Positions 27,116-37,058 of a stretch of 40,180 bases of DNA are shown here, one piece after another. This stretch comes from Endotrypanum monterogeii (Eukaryota; Euglenozoa; Kinetoplastea; Trypanosomatida; Trypanosomatidae): the NCBI GenBank assembly GCA_000333855.2, contig CM007340.1, positions 569,758 to 609,937 on the forward strand, given 5' to 3'. How positions within the stretch are numbered: the stretch's first letter is position 1; every line of letters starts with the position of its first letter. The notes below the pieces were generated by a model that searched no databases, was not told where the DNA came from, and worked only from the letters and a program-made list of their open reading frames with translations. Position numbers and translations under genes: made by a program.

Positions 27116-27447
27116 ACATAGATAAAGAGTGAGTCGCCGTTAGTCCCCCCCCCCCCTTTTTCCCCCCCCCCCCCCCCATCACCATCTTCCTTGCGTTGGT
27201 GTCTTTCCCTTTTTTGTCAGATATGTACATAAACTTGATGAGCAGAGTGAGGGTAGGAGACACATAGATAAAGAGTGAGTCGCCGTTAGTCCCCCCCCCC
27301 CCTTTTTCCCCCCCCCCCCCCCAATCACCATCTTCCTTGCGTTGGTGTCTTTCCCTTTTTTGTCAGATATGTACATAAACTTGATGAGCAGAGTGAGGGT
27401 AGGAGACACATAGATAAAGAGTGAGTCGCCGTTAGTCCCCCCCCCCT
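27116..27447 (-). repeat. Tandem array of the 146-bp unit, inverted
   Basis: Reverse-complement copies of the unit start at 27116, 27262 and 27408, spaced exactly 146 bases. The third is cut off after the C run by unrelated sequence starting TTCTTTCC at about 27448. Copies differ mainly in the length of the C and T runs and one extra A near 27323. Confidence 0.9.
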
Positions 27448-28626
27448 TCTTTCCTCCCCTCCCAGACAAATCGTCAGACATCCCATCCCATAGTCACGTG
27501 TTCTTGGCGTCGTCTCTCAATTATCCTCCCTGGTGCGGTTTTTTTTTTTCGCGAGGCACAGGGCTGCCTTGTGAGAAGGGGGGGGGGAGGGGATCGTCTA
27601 CACACCGTGCCACAGTGAGTGGTGCACCTTGTCTTGTCTGCTCTCTTTACACTCTACAGTTGCTGATGTAAGCTAGGAAGCATACACGCGTGTCTATCTC
27701 CGTCGCTCAGGGTCCTGCCCCTCTTCCACGCCAAACCAAGGCACAAATGCAGATTCACACATACACACACACACACATATATATCTATATATATATGTGC
27801 ATGTATATGTATGAAGATGTACACGTGTATGTAACCCATTAGGACTTCCTTTTTTTGTTTCTGTTTTTCTATGCGCCACTCACACACCGATTTCTGACAC
27901 TACCGTTGTATATATTGTCATCTCCCCTTCTCACTTCTCTTCAACCCCCTTCCCCCATTATGGGGCGGATGGAGACTTAGTGGATGGGAACGGTCTGAGG
28001 CAATGTGTTGCGGGGGTGGGGAGTAGGGAGAGGATCTCTCATATTCTCGTCGTGATTGACGTTGTCTGTGTTGAGGCACTTCTAGGTGCAATGAAATCCA
28101 AGGCGAACGTAAAGGTAAACGGACGAGTGCATGACTCTGCGGACGAGCCCAAATATCGGAGGGCTGCGTAGCTCTTGGGTCCTTCTTGCTGCTGGTGTGA
28201 TAGTGTTTGCCAATGTTCCCCACTCCTTCAGTTTCTGTGTATGAATGCGTTGGCCGCGCTGGCAGAAGAGGTGAGAGAGGTAGGGAATACGTAAGTGCGT
28301 AACATACCGAAGGTGCAGCAGCTGATACTCCAATCTTATGCAGACGACGCGCGCACGCACTGGGATAAAATTCAGTGGGGGCTATTCATCCCCAATGCTG
28401 CTGACCCTCTTCTTACCACCCAATGCTATTCTTCTTCTTTCCTTCTTGCTTCGTCTTTTTAATGTTTTCCCCAACCGCGGTGTCACACCGGTCATTCCAT
28501 ACTACAAGGTCAAGTGCTGCGTGCGTGTGCGTCTAAGCGTCAGCTGCAGCCTCCCTTCCTTCTCTTCCCCCTCCCTCCCTCCCCAGGTATTCTATTCATT
28601 GCTACGGAGGTCCACAATGGACCACA

Positions 28627-28661
28627 TCACACACACACACACACACGCACACACACACACC
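28627..28661. repeat. (CA)n microsatellite
   Basis: About 17 CA units with one CG interruption. Confidence 0.95.
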
Positions 28662-28825
28662 TCGGAGGCTCATACAAACTCATTAAAAACCATAAGATAG
28701 CTCTCTTCGCTTCATCTTAATACACACACGCTCTGGTGTGTGTGTGTATGGGTGTGTGTGTGTGCGCTTGGGGTACGCGACGGATGCTTTCTTCACGTCG
28801 GTTTCATTCCATCTGAGACCCACTT

Positions 28826-28888
28826 GCCTCTTCTTCTCGCCTCATTCTTTTTTTTTTTGTACAATATTTTCACCACCGCCTCTGCGAG
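28826..28888 (+). promoter_or_regulatory. Candidate trans-splice acceptor for the 968-residue protein gene
   Basis: A C/T-rich stretch with a run of T (28849-28858) and further pyrimidines leads to AG at 28887-28888, giving a leader of about 43 nt. Confidence 0.5.
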
Positions 28889-28930
28889 GGAGACCTTTAC
28901 GCCTTTTTGTTTTGTTTGTGGATTTAAGTG

Positions 28931-31837
28931 ATGAATCCACAGGATCCCTTTTCGTTTTGCAGCGCAACGGGGCCGGCGCCGCCACAGGCGCAGAGCAGGG
29001 TAACCTCCTCAGAGCTCCCTTCCAGTGTTTCGCGCAAGAGCGCACGTCGAGGAGAGGAATCAATGGTACACATCGATGTTCCTAGGCGCACTACGACACG
29101 CGCGTTGCAAGTGCCTCCACCTCTCACACATCTGGACGGAGCAAGTAACAGTGCAACAGTCGTCTCCACATCTCTCTCGCCGGTGGCGTTGCTCTCCAAC
29201 TGGAGCGGCTGGGGTGCATCCCTGCCGCCGAGGGGCTATACTGCGTCCCAGCGGAATTTCGTGGAGGTACCCTTGTGCGACGACAGCCAACTGCACAGCG
29301 AACAGGCTTCGCACCAGCGCGGCGAGGATAATGTGGTGGTGGGACTGGGTCAACCGTCAGCCACATCGGCACCGCTCGACTCGACACATCGGTGGAAGAG
29401 GCGCCGGACAGAGCACGTCGGATTTGCAGAACTCCAGAAAGAAGTGTTTATGTATCTCGACACCGTCGCCTCGACACAGGAGCAGCTGCCCGATCATGGA
29501 CGGTGTGCCGGACATGCAGAAGAAGATGAAGGAGTTTTTTTTGATCGATCAGCAACCACTCCATTTCATGGTGCTCCTTTACGAAACGCCACGGCGAGTT
29601 GCGCCTCGTCCCAAGGCGCCGAGAAGGACAATGATTGCAGCACCAGCCCAGCCAGTGAGGCATCGGTGCTGCGTATCTCTCTCGACTCGGCGGTGCACGA
29701 CACGATACGCGTGCTGCAGCAGTGCTGGGAGTACCGCGGCGCCCCACACGACGCCTTCGAACCAGTTCGCCTGCTTTCCCCCATCACGCTTCATCTCCTC
29801 CTCACTTACGGTCGTCATAGCGTCACGCCTGACGGCCAACACGTGGTACTGTGCGGTGGGGCAGAGCATTTGCCTTGGGTCGGCTGCCTTTACAGCATCC
29901 TGCTCACCTACCTCTACCGCCACTGTGCTACGTCAGCGATCACCGGGGCTACTGGCAATGGTGAGCGTGGTGCCAACGTGGCCCCTGTGTCGGAGGGTGT
30001 GTCACGCATGCTGCTGTTGAACTGCCACAGTTTTGGCTGGATGGACCACATCGGCTCCGGCGAGTATGAGAAAAGCCATCGTCGACTTTACCAGGCGCGG
30101 GATGCCCTGGTCGGGCTCCTCGAGGACCCCCGCTACGCAGCCTTCGGCCGCCCTGCTGGTTGTCCCCTCTGTGCCTCGTCTCTGGGGAGGGGTGATGCTT
30201 CGACGTTGGTGCTGCTGGGTGACACGATCGTGATGGAGGGTGGCGCCCCATCGCTCGGGTTGGCAAACCCACGCGACACGTTTACGGCGCACTACCAGTA
30301 CGGTCGCGGCATTGCGTGCTGTGTGCCGGAAATGGGTGGCGGTTTCCGGTTGGACGTCGCATGCAGCGGGCCGGTGGGGACGGGCCCCACCGGCCACACG
30401 CCGGCCCCAGACACAGGCCTCTGCGCTGCCCACCGCAGACCGCCAGGACCAGCAGCGATGTCGTCCCGTCTCGTAAAGCGTCTCGATCCTAATCTCCATC
30501 CACCGCATCAGCATCATGCGACGACATCGGACGGAAGACAAGTCGAGGAAGAAATTCCTACTTTGATGTCTTCCAATAGACAGAGCGACAATGGGCGCTG
30601 GTTCAGTGCAAACAACTCTTTCCCATGTGTGACCAACGCACCTGCCGCTTCCTTTCGGCTGCCAGCTGTCTGCTGTGGAGTTTGTCGCGCTGTGGGCGTA
30701 ATCGGTCAAGCAGTGTTGTTGGGCTCTACTGGGCCTCTGGTGATCCACCTGCAATTTGACGAGCGTGAGTGGCTTCACAGGGGCTCCCAAGTGGTGCCCG
30801 TCACCACAGCTGATCATTGGCTCACCGCTGCCAACGTTGACAGCACGGTGGCGTGCCCGTCTCCACTCTCGCACTTGGCATCAAACTACGCAGACGAGCG
30901 AGCCGTCAGGGTCGGGGAGCTCTTGTACGCCATCATGCAGCGGGAGGCCACTGCTGGCTTCGGAGGTCACTGCGGCAACTCACCACCCATTGGTGGCTCT
31001 GTTTCCCTTGCCGAGTTTGTGGAATGGCTGGCGCGGTTCCTCCACGCCCCGCCACCAGCTTTGGTGGTGGAGTGGCACTCCTCTTCCTTTTCCCTGACCA
31101 GCACCCCCGCCTCCTCCCCTTCTGTGTTCCAACATGTCAAAAGCAGTCACGCACTCAATCCAGGCGGTACAGGTGACTTGCCCGTCTCGTGTTCCTCCTC
31201 GTGCTCTCCCATGACTCAGCAGCACTCTCCATCGGCACAGTTCCGGTTTTCGGTCGCCGCATCTTCTCATTCTTTGAATTCCCGCCTCGCCACACTTGGC
31301 TCCAACTCGCTGTCCAGACCGACTTGCGTTGGCAGCAGCGATGAGGACCACGGGACCGCCTCGTGGTCTACAGACTCCAAACAAGACGATGGTAGCCCGA
31401 ACAAAGCCCCTTTCCCGCACGGGATCCCCACTTCTTCGATTCCGTTAGGTATGTTAACGGAGCCCCGGCATCCCACTGTCTCGCAGTTATTCGAGGTCTA
31501 TCGTGATGTTCTGCAAAGCCATGCGGACGTCCTGGCTGCTCCTGCTGCCACCTCGTTGACTTCATCCGTTGGCATCTCGCGCGCGTTCCCGTTCCCCGAC
31601 GCCCGTGGCACGAGTGGGAACCCCGTCGAGGCCATGCAGCCACACGTGCTACTGGACTGGCTACAGGTGGCACAGCAGTCATTGCGACGGTGCGAGGCCG
31701 CATACTTTTTTGACGGCGCTGAGCGTCCTCTGGTGCTGGCGAAGGATCTCGAAGTTGTCGCCGAGGCTGAGCGGTTCCTCGATGCGAGCTCTGTGGCGAC
31801 TTCGCTGCAATTTCGTCCGTGCTCCGTCCGCCTATGA
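28931..31837 (+). CDS. Large protein of unknown function with two CxxC pairs
   Basis: I do not recognise this 968-residue protein. The first 150 residues, a stretch at about 490-570 and one at about 735-860 are Ser/Pro/Gln-rich and probably disordered. Between them lie two compact regions. The first, about 245-475, includes helical LHLLLTYGRHS and ILLTYLYRHC and a CPLC pair at 411-414 followed by a hydrophobic strand (TLVLLGDTIVME). The second, about 575-725, has CCGVC at 581-585 followed by a similar hydrophobic stretch (QAVLLGSTGPLVIHLQF). The two CxxC pairs could bind one zinc ion if they come together in the fold; that is inference. A C-terminal helical part (about 848-955) ends the protein. 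The start is the ATG at 28931, which follows GTG in frame. Confidence 0.75.
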   Translation: MNPQDPFSFCSATGPAPPQAQSRVTSSELPSSVSRKSARRGEESMVHIDVPRRTTTRALQVPPPLTHLDGASNSATVVSTSLSPVALLSNWSGWGASLPPRGYTASQRNFVEVPLCDDSQLHSEQASHQRGEDNVVVGLGQPSATSAPLDSTHRWKRRRTEHVGFAELQKEVFMYLDTVASTQEQLPDHGRCAGHAEEDEGVFFDRSATTPFHGAPLRNATASCASSQGAEKDNDCSTSPASEASVLRISLDSAVHDTIRVLQQCWEYRGAPHDAFEPVRLLSPITLHLLLTYGRHSVTPDGQHVVLCGGAEHLPWVGCLYSILLTYLYRHCATSAITGATGNGERGANVAPVSEGVSRMLLLNCHSFGWMDHIGSGEYEKSHRRLYQARDALVGLLEDPRYAAFGRPAGCPLCASSLGRGDASTLVLLGDTIVMEGGAPSLGLANPRDTFTAHYQYGRGIACCVPEMGGGFRLDVACSGPVGTGPTGHTPAPDTGLCAAHRRPPGPAAMSSRLVKRLDPNLHPPHQHHATTSDGRQVEEEIPTLMSSNRQSDNGRWFSANNSFPCVTNAPAASFRLPAVCCGVCRAVGVIGQAVLLGSTGPLVIHLQFDEREWLHRGSQVVPVTTADHWLTAANVDSTVACPSPLSHLASNYADERAVRVGELLYAIMQREATAGFGGHCGNSPPIGGSVSLAEFVEWLARFLHAPPPALVVEWHSSSFSLTSTPASSPSVFQHVKSSHALNPGGTGDLPVSCSSSCSPMTQQHSPSAQFRFSVAASSHSLNSRLATLGSNSLSRPTCVGSSDEDHGTASWSTDSKQDDGSPNKAPFPHGIPTSSIPLGMLTEPRHPTVSQLFEVYRDVLQSHADVLAAPAATSLTSSVGISRAFPFPDARGTSGNPVEAMQPHVLLDWLQVAQQSLRRCEAAYFFDGAERPLVLAKDLEVVAEAERFLDASSVATSLQFRPCSVRL

Positions 31838-31890
31838 ATTATGGTGTTGGCGACGGCCCGCATGTATTCGAAGCCCCCCCCCTCTCCTCC

Positions 31891-31891
<1 letters not shown>

Positions 31892-31930
<39 letters not shown>
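31892..31930. repeat. (CA)n microsatellite
   Basis: About 19 uninterrupted CA units in the probable 3'UTR of the 968-residue protein gene. Confidence 0.95.
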
Positions 31931-31932
<2 letters not shown>

Positions 31933-32402
31933 GCACTTCCTCTATTCCTCCACAGCTTCGCCACCCATGCATGGTCTTGTTTGACTCTCTCTTCGTATAT
32001 CTGTCTGTTGGTGAGTGTTCGCTCCATCTTTTTCACGCTGCTAGTTGGAGCCGAGCGTGAGTGCTCTCATTGACAGAGTGCTCACTCTCGATACTACGCG
32101 TTTATTGGAACAGAGAGAAAATCAACTTCAACCGTTATAAATGTTACATCCGCATGTGCGCCCGACAAGGTGTGTGTGTGTGTGTGTGCATCAGCTTTAA
32201 CTGTATTTTGTTACTGGAAAGCCAGAAAGTGAGGAGATAAAATGGTGAGTAGCGCGGACAATGCTATCGCTTAATTCCCTGCCTCTTTGCTTTGACTTTA
32301 GAGTGCATACCAGTTATGTATCGGGTACGCAACTGTCGCGGTGCAGCTGCCCCACTCCGAGCACACACACGACATACACGCTCGTACTACTTCTGTCTGA
32401 CT

Positions 32403-32463
32403 AGTCTTTCCCTTCCCTTCCAACTTTTCTTTTTGTATCAACAACGGCAACCATTCGCGGTAG
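32403..32463 (+). promoter_or_regulatory. Candidate trans-splice acceptor for the 1090-residue protein gene
   Basis: A C/T tract (about 32405-32435) is followed by the first AG at 32462-32463. Other tract-AG pairs lie closer to the gene (for example AG at 32524-32525 and 32536-32537), so the exact site is uncertain. Confidence 0.4.
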
Positions 32464-32689
32464 TGGAGAGAAAGAAGTAACCTGTGCAATTAAGAGAAAG
32501 GACCATCGGCCGCACATTTTCCCAGCCCCCTTTCAGCTTGCCTCTCCACTGCTACCGGTATATCTTTTTTTTTGTTCATATGGGGATATGCACCAGCACA
32601 TACTTTAACACAGAGACTTATTTTTTTTTGTATTTAAAAGAAACATACGCACACACACAAATATATATCCATACATATACACTCTACAC

Positions 32690-32690
<1 letters not shown>

Positions 32691-32723
<33 letters not shown>
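32691..32723. repeat. (TA)n tract in a 5' leader
   Basis: About 16 TA units with one interruption, ending about 30 bases before the ATG at 32755. Confidence 0.9.
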
Positions 32724-32724
<1 letters not shown>

Positions 32725-32754
32725 ATACATTAGATAGAACGCCGTGCTGTCGCC

Positions 32755-35700
32755 ATGGCTTCCCTTCTCCGTCGGCTACGCTCCTGGTCTCCATCACCGC
32801 AGCGCCCGGCCGCCAAAGCCGATGCTGCGGTTTCCGACCTCTTCTTTATGCAGGTGGTTGCGTTTGGTGAAGTTTTCCCTGTCCCGGTTTGCACTGCGAC
32901 GCGGGTCACAGCAGTCCTGCGCTACGTAATGGAGGCAGCTTTAACGGAGGAGCAAGCGGCGACACTCGGTAGCGTGGAGGCGACGCTCTACCACAAGGAA
33001 ATGCCTCTCCAGTTGGAGGCGACAATGGAAACGCTTCCGCGTAACTCTGTGCTTCATTTGCACACCAGTGCCTCCCCTACCTCCTCTGCCATGCGTGATC
33101 GACACTTCGACACCCTATCGTCGCTGCCCAACAGTCGCCGGCGAGACTCGAGCACAACGATAACGATGCAGCCCTGCTTTCGAGACAAGGGCGTGCCCGG
33201 CGGTGTCTGGGAAGATCTGGGTTTGCCTGCCTCTCACCAGCCCTCCTCGGAGTCTGCGGGACTGTCTTCGGAGGACAGACCCAGTCTGCAGCGGCAGGAA
33301 AGTCCCGCGGCCATGACAAACGGGGGCGTCCCTAGCTCTGTCGTTTCCGCGCATCACAGCGTGCCGCTGGCGGGGATGGCAACGTTTCTCAACTCAGCCC
33401 CTTTGCTGGTGGTGCCAGCGGCGAGATCTGGCCGGTCTACCGCGAGGACTTCGGGGCAAGGCTTCGCTGCTGAGGAGCCGTACTACTACTTCGTTCCCTG
33501 CGCGGGTGCGACGATGCGTACTTCGGTACCGTTGCTGAACTCCCAGAGCCGCACGGCGTCGCAACCGTTGCTCCTGAGAAGTCGTCGTGGCGACAGTGTC
33601 GTCGCACCGGCCGGCAATTGTCGCCTCTCCTCAGTCGGCGTCAACTCTCTTGACGCCGCTCTCTTCAACAGGTCCGACCCATTGCTGCACTCCCCCATTC
33701 CATCGCCCCCTAAAGCGATGTCGACCCCCGTCAAATGCCTCAACAGGGGCGACGACAAATACTTGACCGTGTGCCTGCGTTTACCATACAACAGCGCAGC
33801 CTCTCGCATGTCTGCTGCTGCGCTGAACACTGACCGCAACATTATCGTGAGTGAGATGGAGGCAAGCGAGGTACAGGGCCTAGCACTGCAGGATGCGACG
33901 TCGTTAAGTGTCGCGAGCACCAAATCCCATGAAACCAAAGCGTACGCGTACCGTCGACTACGTGTGCTGCAGGATTTCCCAGTTGGTACATTGCGCGAGT
34001 TGTTTGCTGTGGCGGCACACTACCGTCTGTATATCGCTCACACCGAAGTGAAGGATGAACATAAGACATTCCACGAGTTGCGTCTGGCGCCGAACACGAT
34101 CTTCTGCTTCAAGAAGCGAACCAATACAGACGGTGATGCGGAGACAGACCTGCGGGACTCTCGCCCGCTCTCCTCGACGCTTGACAGCACTCTCGAGCAG
34201 CTCAGTGACACCGTGACAGCGTCCCAGCGGGTGGAGGTGACGAGGGAAGGAGGGGGTGACGACAGGTGTCGTGCGCCTTCCCATATCGAGCCTCTACCTT
34301 GTCCGGCGGACCTCGTCTTTCCTCCCATCTCCCCACTGCCCCTCTCAGGCCCTCGTCCCCGCTCTCCTCTTCACAGCGGCGGCCAGGGCAGCACCACCAC
34401 CAACACCCTTTCCACACAGACGCGCACCAACACCTTCGACGACGGAGCTGCTCCGAGTCCCACCTCAGGCTCTGAGCAGTCCGTCCACGTTGCGCAAGGT
34501 GGCGAGAGGGTCGTGTCCGTGACTGCAACGACAAATGGTTACGGCCCTGGGGACCATAAACAAACACTGTCGCTTATCGTAACCAAGGAAGTCCGTCGAG
34601 CCGTTCTCACCCCTCCTCCCGCGACGTGGACAGAGGCGAAGGAGCAGGGTGTCGACGTGGATTGCTGTGTGTCGAAGAAAGAAGCGGAGGCCGCGACGAC
34701 CATGGCCGATGAGGTATGTGATGCTGCTGCATCGCAAACCTTGTCGGCGTTACAGGTGGCCCCCACGAATGCCGTCGCTCCCCTCTCCGCGGATGCGGCG
34801 GGGTCGCAACGAAGGACAACGAAGACGCGTCATCTACCACGATGTTTATCGACTGTGGCTGAGGTGAGGAGAAGTTCGGGCGGCAACGCACTTCATGGTG
34901 CTGAGGAGGAAGCGAGCGCGGGTGTGCGGCGCACCAAGGCACTCGAAAAATCATCCCTAGTGAGCTGGGCGCGGAGGCTTGTCGCTAAGATACAAGGCCA
35001 GCACAAGCCCCGGGGCAATAAGGCCCCAGTACCCCCGGCCCTGTCACCACTTCGGATCACTGGCAGGAGGGCATTACCGCTCTCCTCCACCGATTCTGTG
35101 CAACTGGCCGCCAGCGCTGGCGAGTCGCTCAACCCACTCGCCACGGCGTCGTCGTTGCCATCTATCACTGGGCAGCCGCCGGAGGCAATGGGGCACGGGC
35201 CGAGCAACTTCAGTAGAGGCTCTAAGGGACACGCCAAGACAGTGGAGACGCCGGCGATGGCACCTCGAGTGGTTGCTGCATCTGCCATGGAAAAACCACG
35301 GGGAGCGGCGGCACTGGTGGACCTCTCTGAGCAGCCGAATATTGCTCGAGGAACGCAGGGCTCCTTCCGCGAGGAGAGTGCATCGGTCACTCAAGGCGAT
35401 CGTCCAGTTGACGTGTGCATGCCACGTCCACCTGTTGCTTTCCTGGGCTCCGATCCCAATGAGTCTGCCCACCAGACTCTGGCACACCGAGCAGCCAATG
35501 TGGTCGAAGACATCAGTGCAGCGGTGGAGCCTGAAGCTCTCATCACTCCACGCATCCCTGGCTCTAACAACTTGCCAACCCCTGTGTCGATCCTTGTCCC
35601 CCCGAAGCGTGGCCGGCGCAGCGGCCAGAAGGGCAACTGCAGTGCTCCCGGTGACTGCTCGCTGGAGAACGCGACTACCCTGTCCCAATGGCACTGTTTA

Positions 35701-36027
35701 AAGGGCAAGAGCTCCTCTGCGTACAAGATCGAGAGTATGAGCCACGTGCATCGACTGCGCATCACCCTTGTCGATCCACTCGACCCCACACGCTACCACT
35801 ACGGCCTCCCTGTCGAGCCGGACTGCCCAGTCGAGGAGCTGCGCGAGTGGGTCACAGCCATGCAGCGGCTTGATAACAACGCGGGAAAGGACTCGCCAAA
35901 CTTTTGTGATTCAACGCGCTACGGCATCTTTGTGGGCGACGACCGGCTTCCCCAGGTGAACTCTGTCACCTTTGCTGAGGTGACATCCGGCAGAAACGAC
36001 ATAATTTTTTCCCTTCGGCCCTTGTAG
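32755..36027 (+). CDS. Large protein with probable ubiquitin-fold modules, function unknown
   Basis: A 1090-residue protein not assigned to a named family. Three ordered stretches sit in otherwise Ser/Thr/Pro-rich sequence. N-terminal, about 30-104: FMQVVAFGEVFPVPV, a helix (VTAVLRYVMEAAL) and a final strand NSVLHLHTS. Central, about 336-460: LTVCLRLPYN, a helix (VGTLRELFAVAAHY) and NTIFCFKKR. C-terminal, about 997-1090: HRLRITLVDP, GLPVEPDCPVEELREWV, RYGIFVGDDRLP and NDIIFSLRPL. Each follows the strand-strand-helix-strand order of a ubiquitin-like (beta-grasp) fold and ends with a similar N-hydrophobic strand. There is no terminal Gly-Gly, so conjugation is unlikely; a scaffold or binding role would fit. 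The fold call is inference from pattern. The ATG at 32755 sits in a good context (GCCATGG). Confidence 0.75.
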   Translation: MASLLRRLRSWSPSPQRPAAKADAAVSDLFFMQVVAFGEVFPVPVCTATRVTAVLRYVMEAALTEEQAATLGSVEATLYHKEMPLQLEATMETLPRNSVLHLHTSASPTSSAMRDRHFDTLSSLPNSRRRDSSTTITMQPCFRDKGVPGGVWEDLGLPASHQPSSESAGLSSEDRPSLQRQESPAAMTNGGVPSSVVSAHHSVPLAGMATFLNSAPLLVVPAARSGRSTARTSGQGFAAEEPYYYFVPCAGATMRTSVPLLNSQSRTASQPLLLRSRRGDSVVAPAGNCRLSSVGVNSLDAALFNRSDPLLHSPIPSPPKAMSTPVKCLNRGDDKYLTVCLRLPYNSAASRMSAAALNTDRNIIVSEMEASEVQGLALQDATSLSVASTKSHETKAYAYRRLRVLQDFPVGTLRELFAVAAHYRLYIAHTEVKDEHKTFHELRLAPNTIFCFKKRTNTDGDAETDLRDSRPLSSTLDSTLEQLSDTVTASQRVEVTREGGGDDRCRAPSHIEPLPCPADLVFPPISPLPLSGPRPRSPLHSGGQGSTTTNTLSTQTRTNTFDDGAAPSPTSGSEQSVHVAQGGERVVSVTATTNGYGPGDHKQTLSLIVTKEVRRAVLTPPPATWTEAKEQGVDVDCCVSKKEAEAATTMADEVCDAAASQTLSALQVAPTNAVAPLSADAAGSQRRTTKTRHLPRCLSTVAEVRRSSGGNALHGAEEEASAGVRRTKALEKSSLVSWARRLVAKIQGQHKPRGNKAPVPPALSPLRITGRRALPLSSTDSVQLAASAGESLNPLATASSLPSITGQPPEAMGHGPSNFSRGSKGHAKTVETPAMAPRVVAASAMEKPRGAAALVDLSEQPNIARGTQGSFREESASVTQGDRPVDVCMPRPPVAFLGSDPNESAHQTLAHRAANVVEDISAAVEPEALITPRIPGSNNLPTPVSILVPPKRGRRSGQKGNCSAPGDCSLENATTLSQWHCLKGKSSSAYKIESMSHVHRLRITLVDPLDPTRYHYGLPVEPDCPVEELREWVTAMQRLDNNAGKDSPNFCDSTRYGIFVGDDRLPQVNSVTFAEVTSGRNDIIFSLRPL

Positions 36028-36369
36028 GGGACGAGGACGAAGTAGAGGGCCCTGACGCAGATCCACAGGTGTACTTGAGATGGTGGCGCGCGTGTGCGAG
36101 GCTGTTGGTACCTACGCTCTGGATACTGTGCGACTTGCGCTCCGGTGTGTGTTGAACATCATCGTCAGCTCTACCTCTCTTTATTTACCCGCCTTTTCAT
36201 GGGTACACGTTTCCCTGCCCAAGACGCCCATCTACGTCGGCGTCTCCGCGCTCGCGTCTCGCTATCTGGGACGTGTATATATATCTTACACATTTGTTTA
36301 TAAATGTGTGGAAGTGATGCAAATGTTGAAGTATTTATAGATGCACACCCCTACACATTTATCCATTAC

Positions 36370-36373
<4 letters not shown>

Positions 36374-36400
<27 letters not shown>
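36374..36400. repeat. (TA)n microsatellite
   Basis: About 13 TA units in the probable 3'UTR of the 1090-residue protein gene. Confidence 0.95.
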
Positions 36401-36405
<5 letters not shown>

Positions 36406-37058
36406 AGACCTCGCTATTCCCTGTATGACTCCTTCAGTTTTCCCCAGTGATTTTTATTTGTTTTGCTTTGTTTTGTTTTGCTTTCTCTTTTCCCTTCTTG
36501 CGTTTTTTTCCTACTTCTTCCCTCTCCCCACCTTCGCCTCGTTTTATAGCTCGTTTTGTTAGATCTGGGTTCTGTGACCTCCGCATGTGGCTGTTGCGCG
36601 TGCAGCTCATCGAAAGAGTTACGCCGGCTAGACTGCTTCGCTTCTTCAGATATTTGAACACCCTTCTCCTTTGCGGCTATGAGGCGTGTGCCTGTGTGGG
36701 TGTTTCGCTTTTTTTTTGTCGTTTCACTATACTTCCATGCAAAGGGGTCGTGAACAAGTGGTTTCTCAGCACTGTGCTGTCCACCCTCTCTGCCTGGCAC
36801 ACCGGTTGGAGGCGAGCGCACATGGGCAAGGGATAAGTCTCCCTCCATCTTGCTTCCCTCCCCCCTGCATTGTCAGACGTATAGAAATGCACTACCCCGT
36901 CGAAGCGCATGTAAGCACACTTCGGAGACAACAGCGTCGTTCCGCAACGGCAACTAAACGGGAGGTCTTGGCGCACGCGCTGTGACGCAAATCTGGAGTG
37001 ATGTTCGATGACGAAGGAAAGCACTTCCCTTGGTGTGGGCGTGTACGGAATGTGCGCT

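Larger units (their letters stand above)
26546..28930. other. Intergenic region with G-rich repeat and small gap
   Basis: I see no gene in 2.4 kb. The region is dominated by the 146-bp G-rich unit and its inverted copies (26793-27447), a 10-base gap, a G run near 27575-27590, CA/TA tracts at 27755-27796, a (CA)n at 28627-28661 and a (GT)n at 28736-28764. A frame at 27980-28171 begins only at GTG and is not called. Confidence 0.65.
31838..32754. other. Intergenic region upstream of the ubiquitin-fold candidate
   Basis: No gene is visible. It holds a (CA)n tract (31892-31930) 55 bases after the previous stop, a (TG)n (32170-32188), pyrimidine tracts at 32400-32435 and 32515-32545, T runs at 32563-32573 and 32621-32630 and a (TA)n at 32691-32723. 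Confidence 0.7.

Noticed and set aside
26821..27481. Gly-rich frames through the 146-bp repeat
   Set aside because: The Gly/Lys runs come from poly-G and poly-A; the frames appear in both orientations because the DNA is inverted, and no conserved protein is suggested.
27980..28171. 63-codon frame downstream of PF16
   Set aside because: The first codon is GTG and no in-frame ATG comes before the middle of the frame; no splice signal or family pattern supports it.
30040..30260. Sirtuin-like zinc knuckle in the 968-residue protein
   Set aside because: CPLC followed by TLVLLGDTIV recalls the second cysteine pair of sirtuins and the strand ending in FGE, but I cannot find the GAGxS, TQNxD or catalytic HG motifs in the expected places, so a sirtuin call is not supported.
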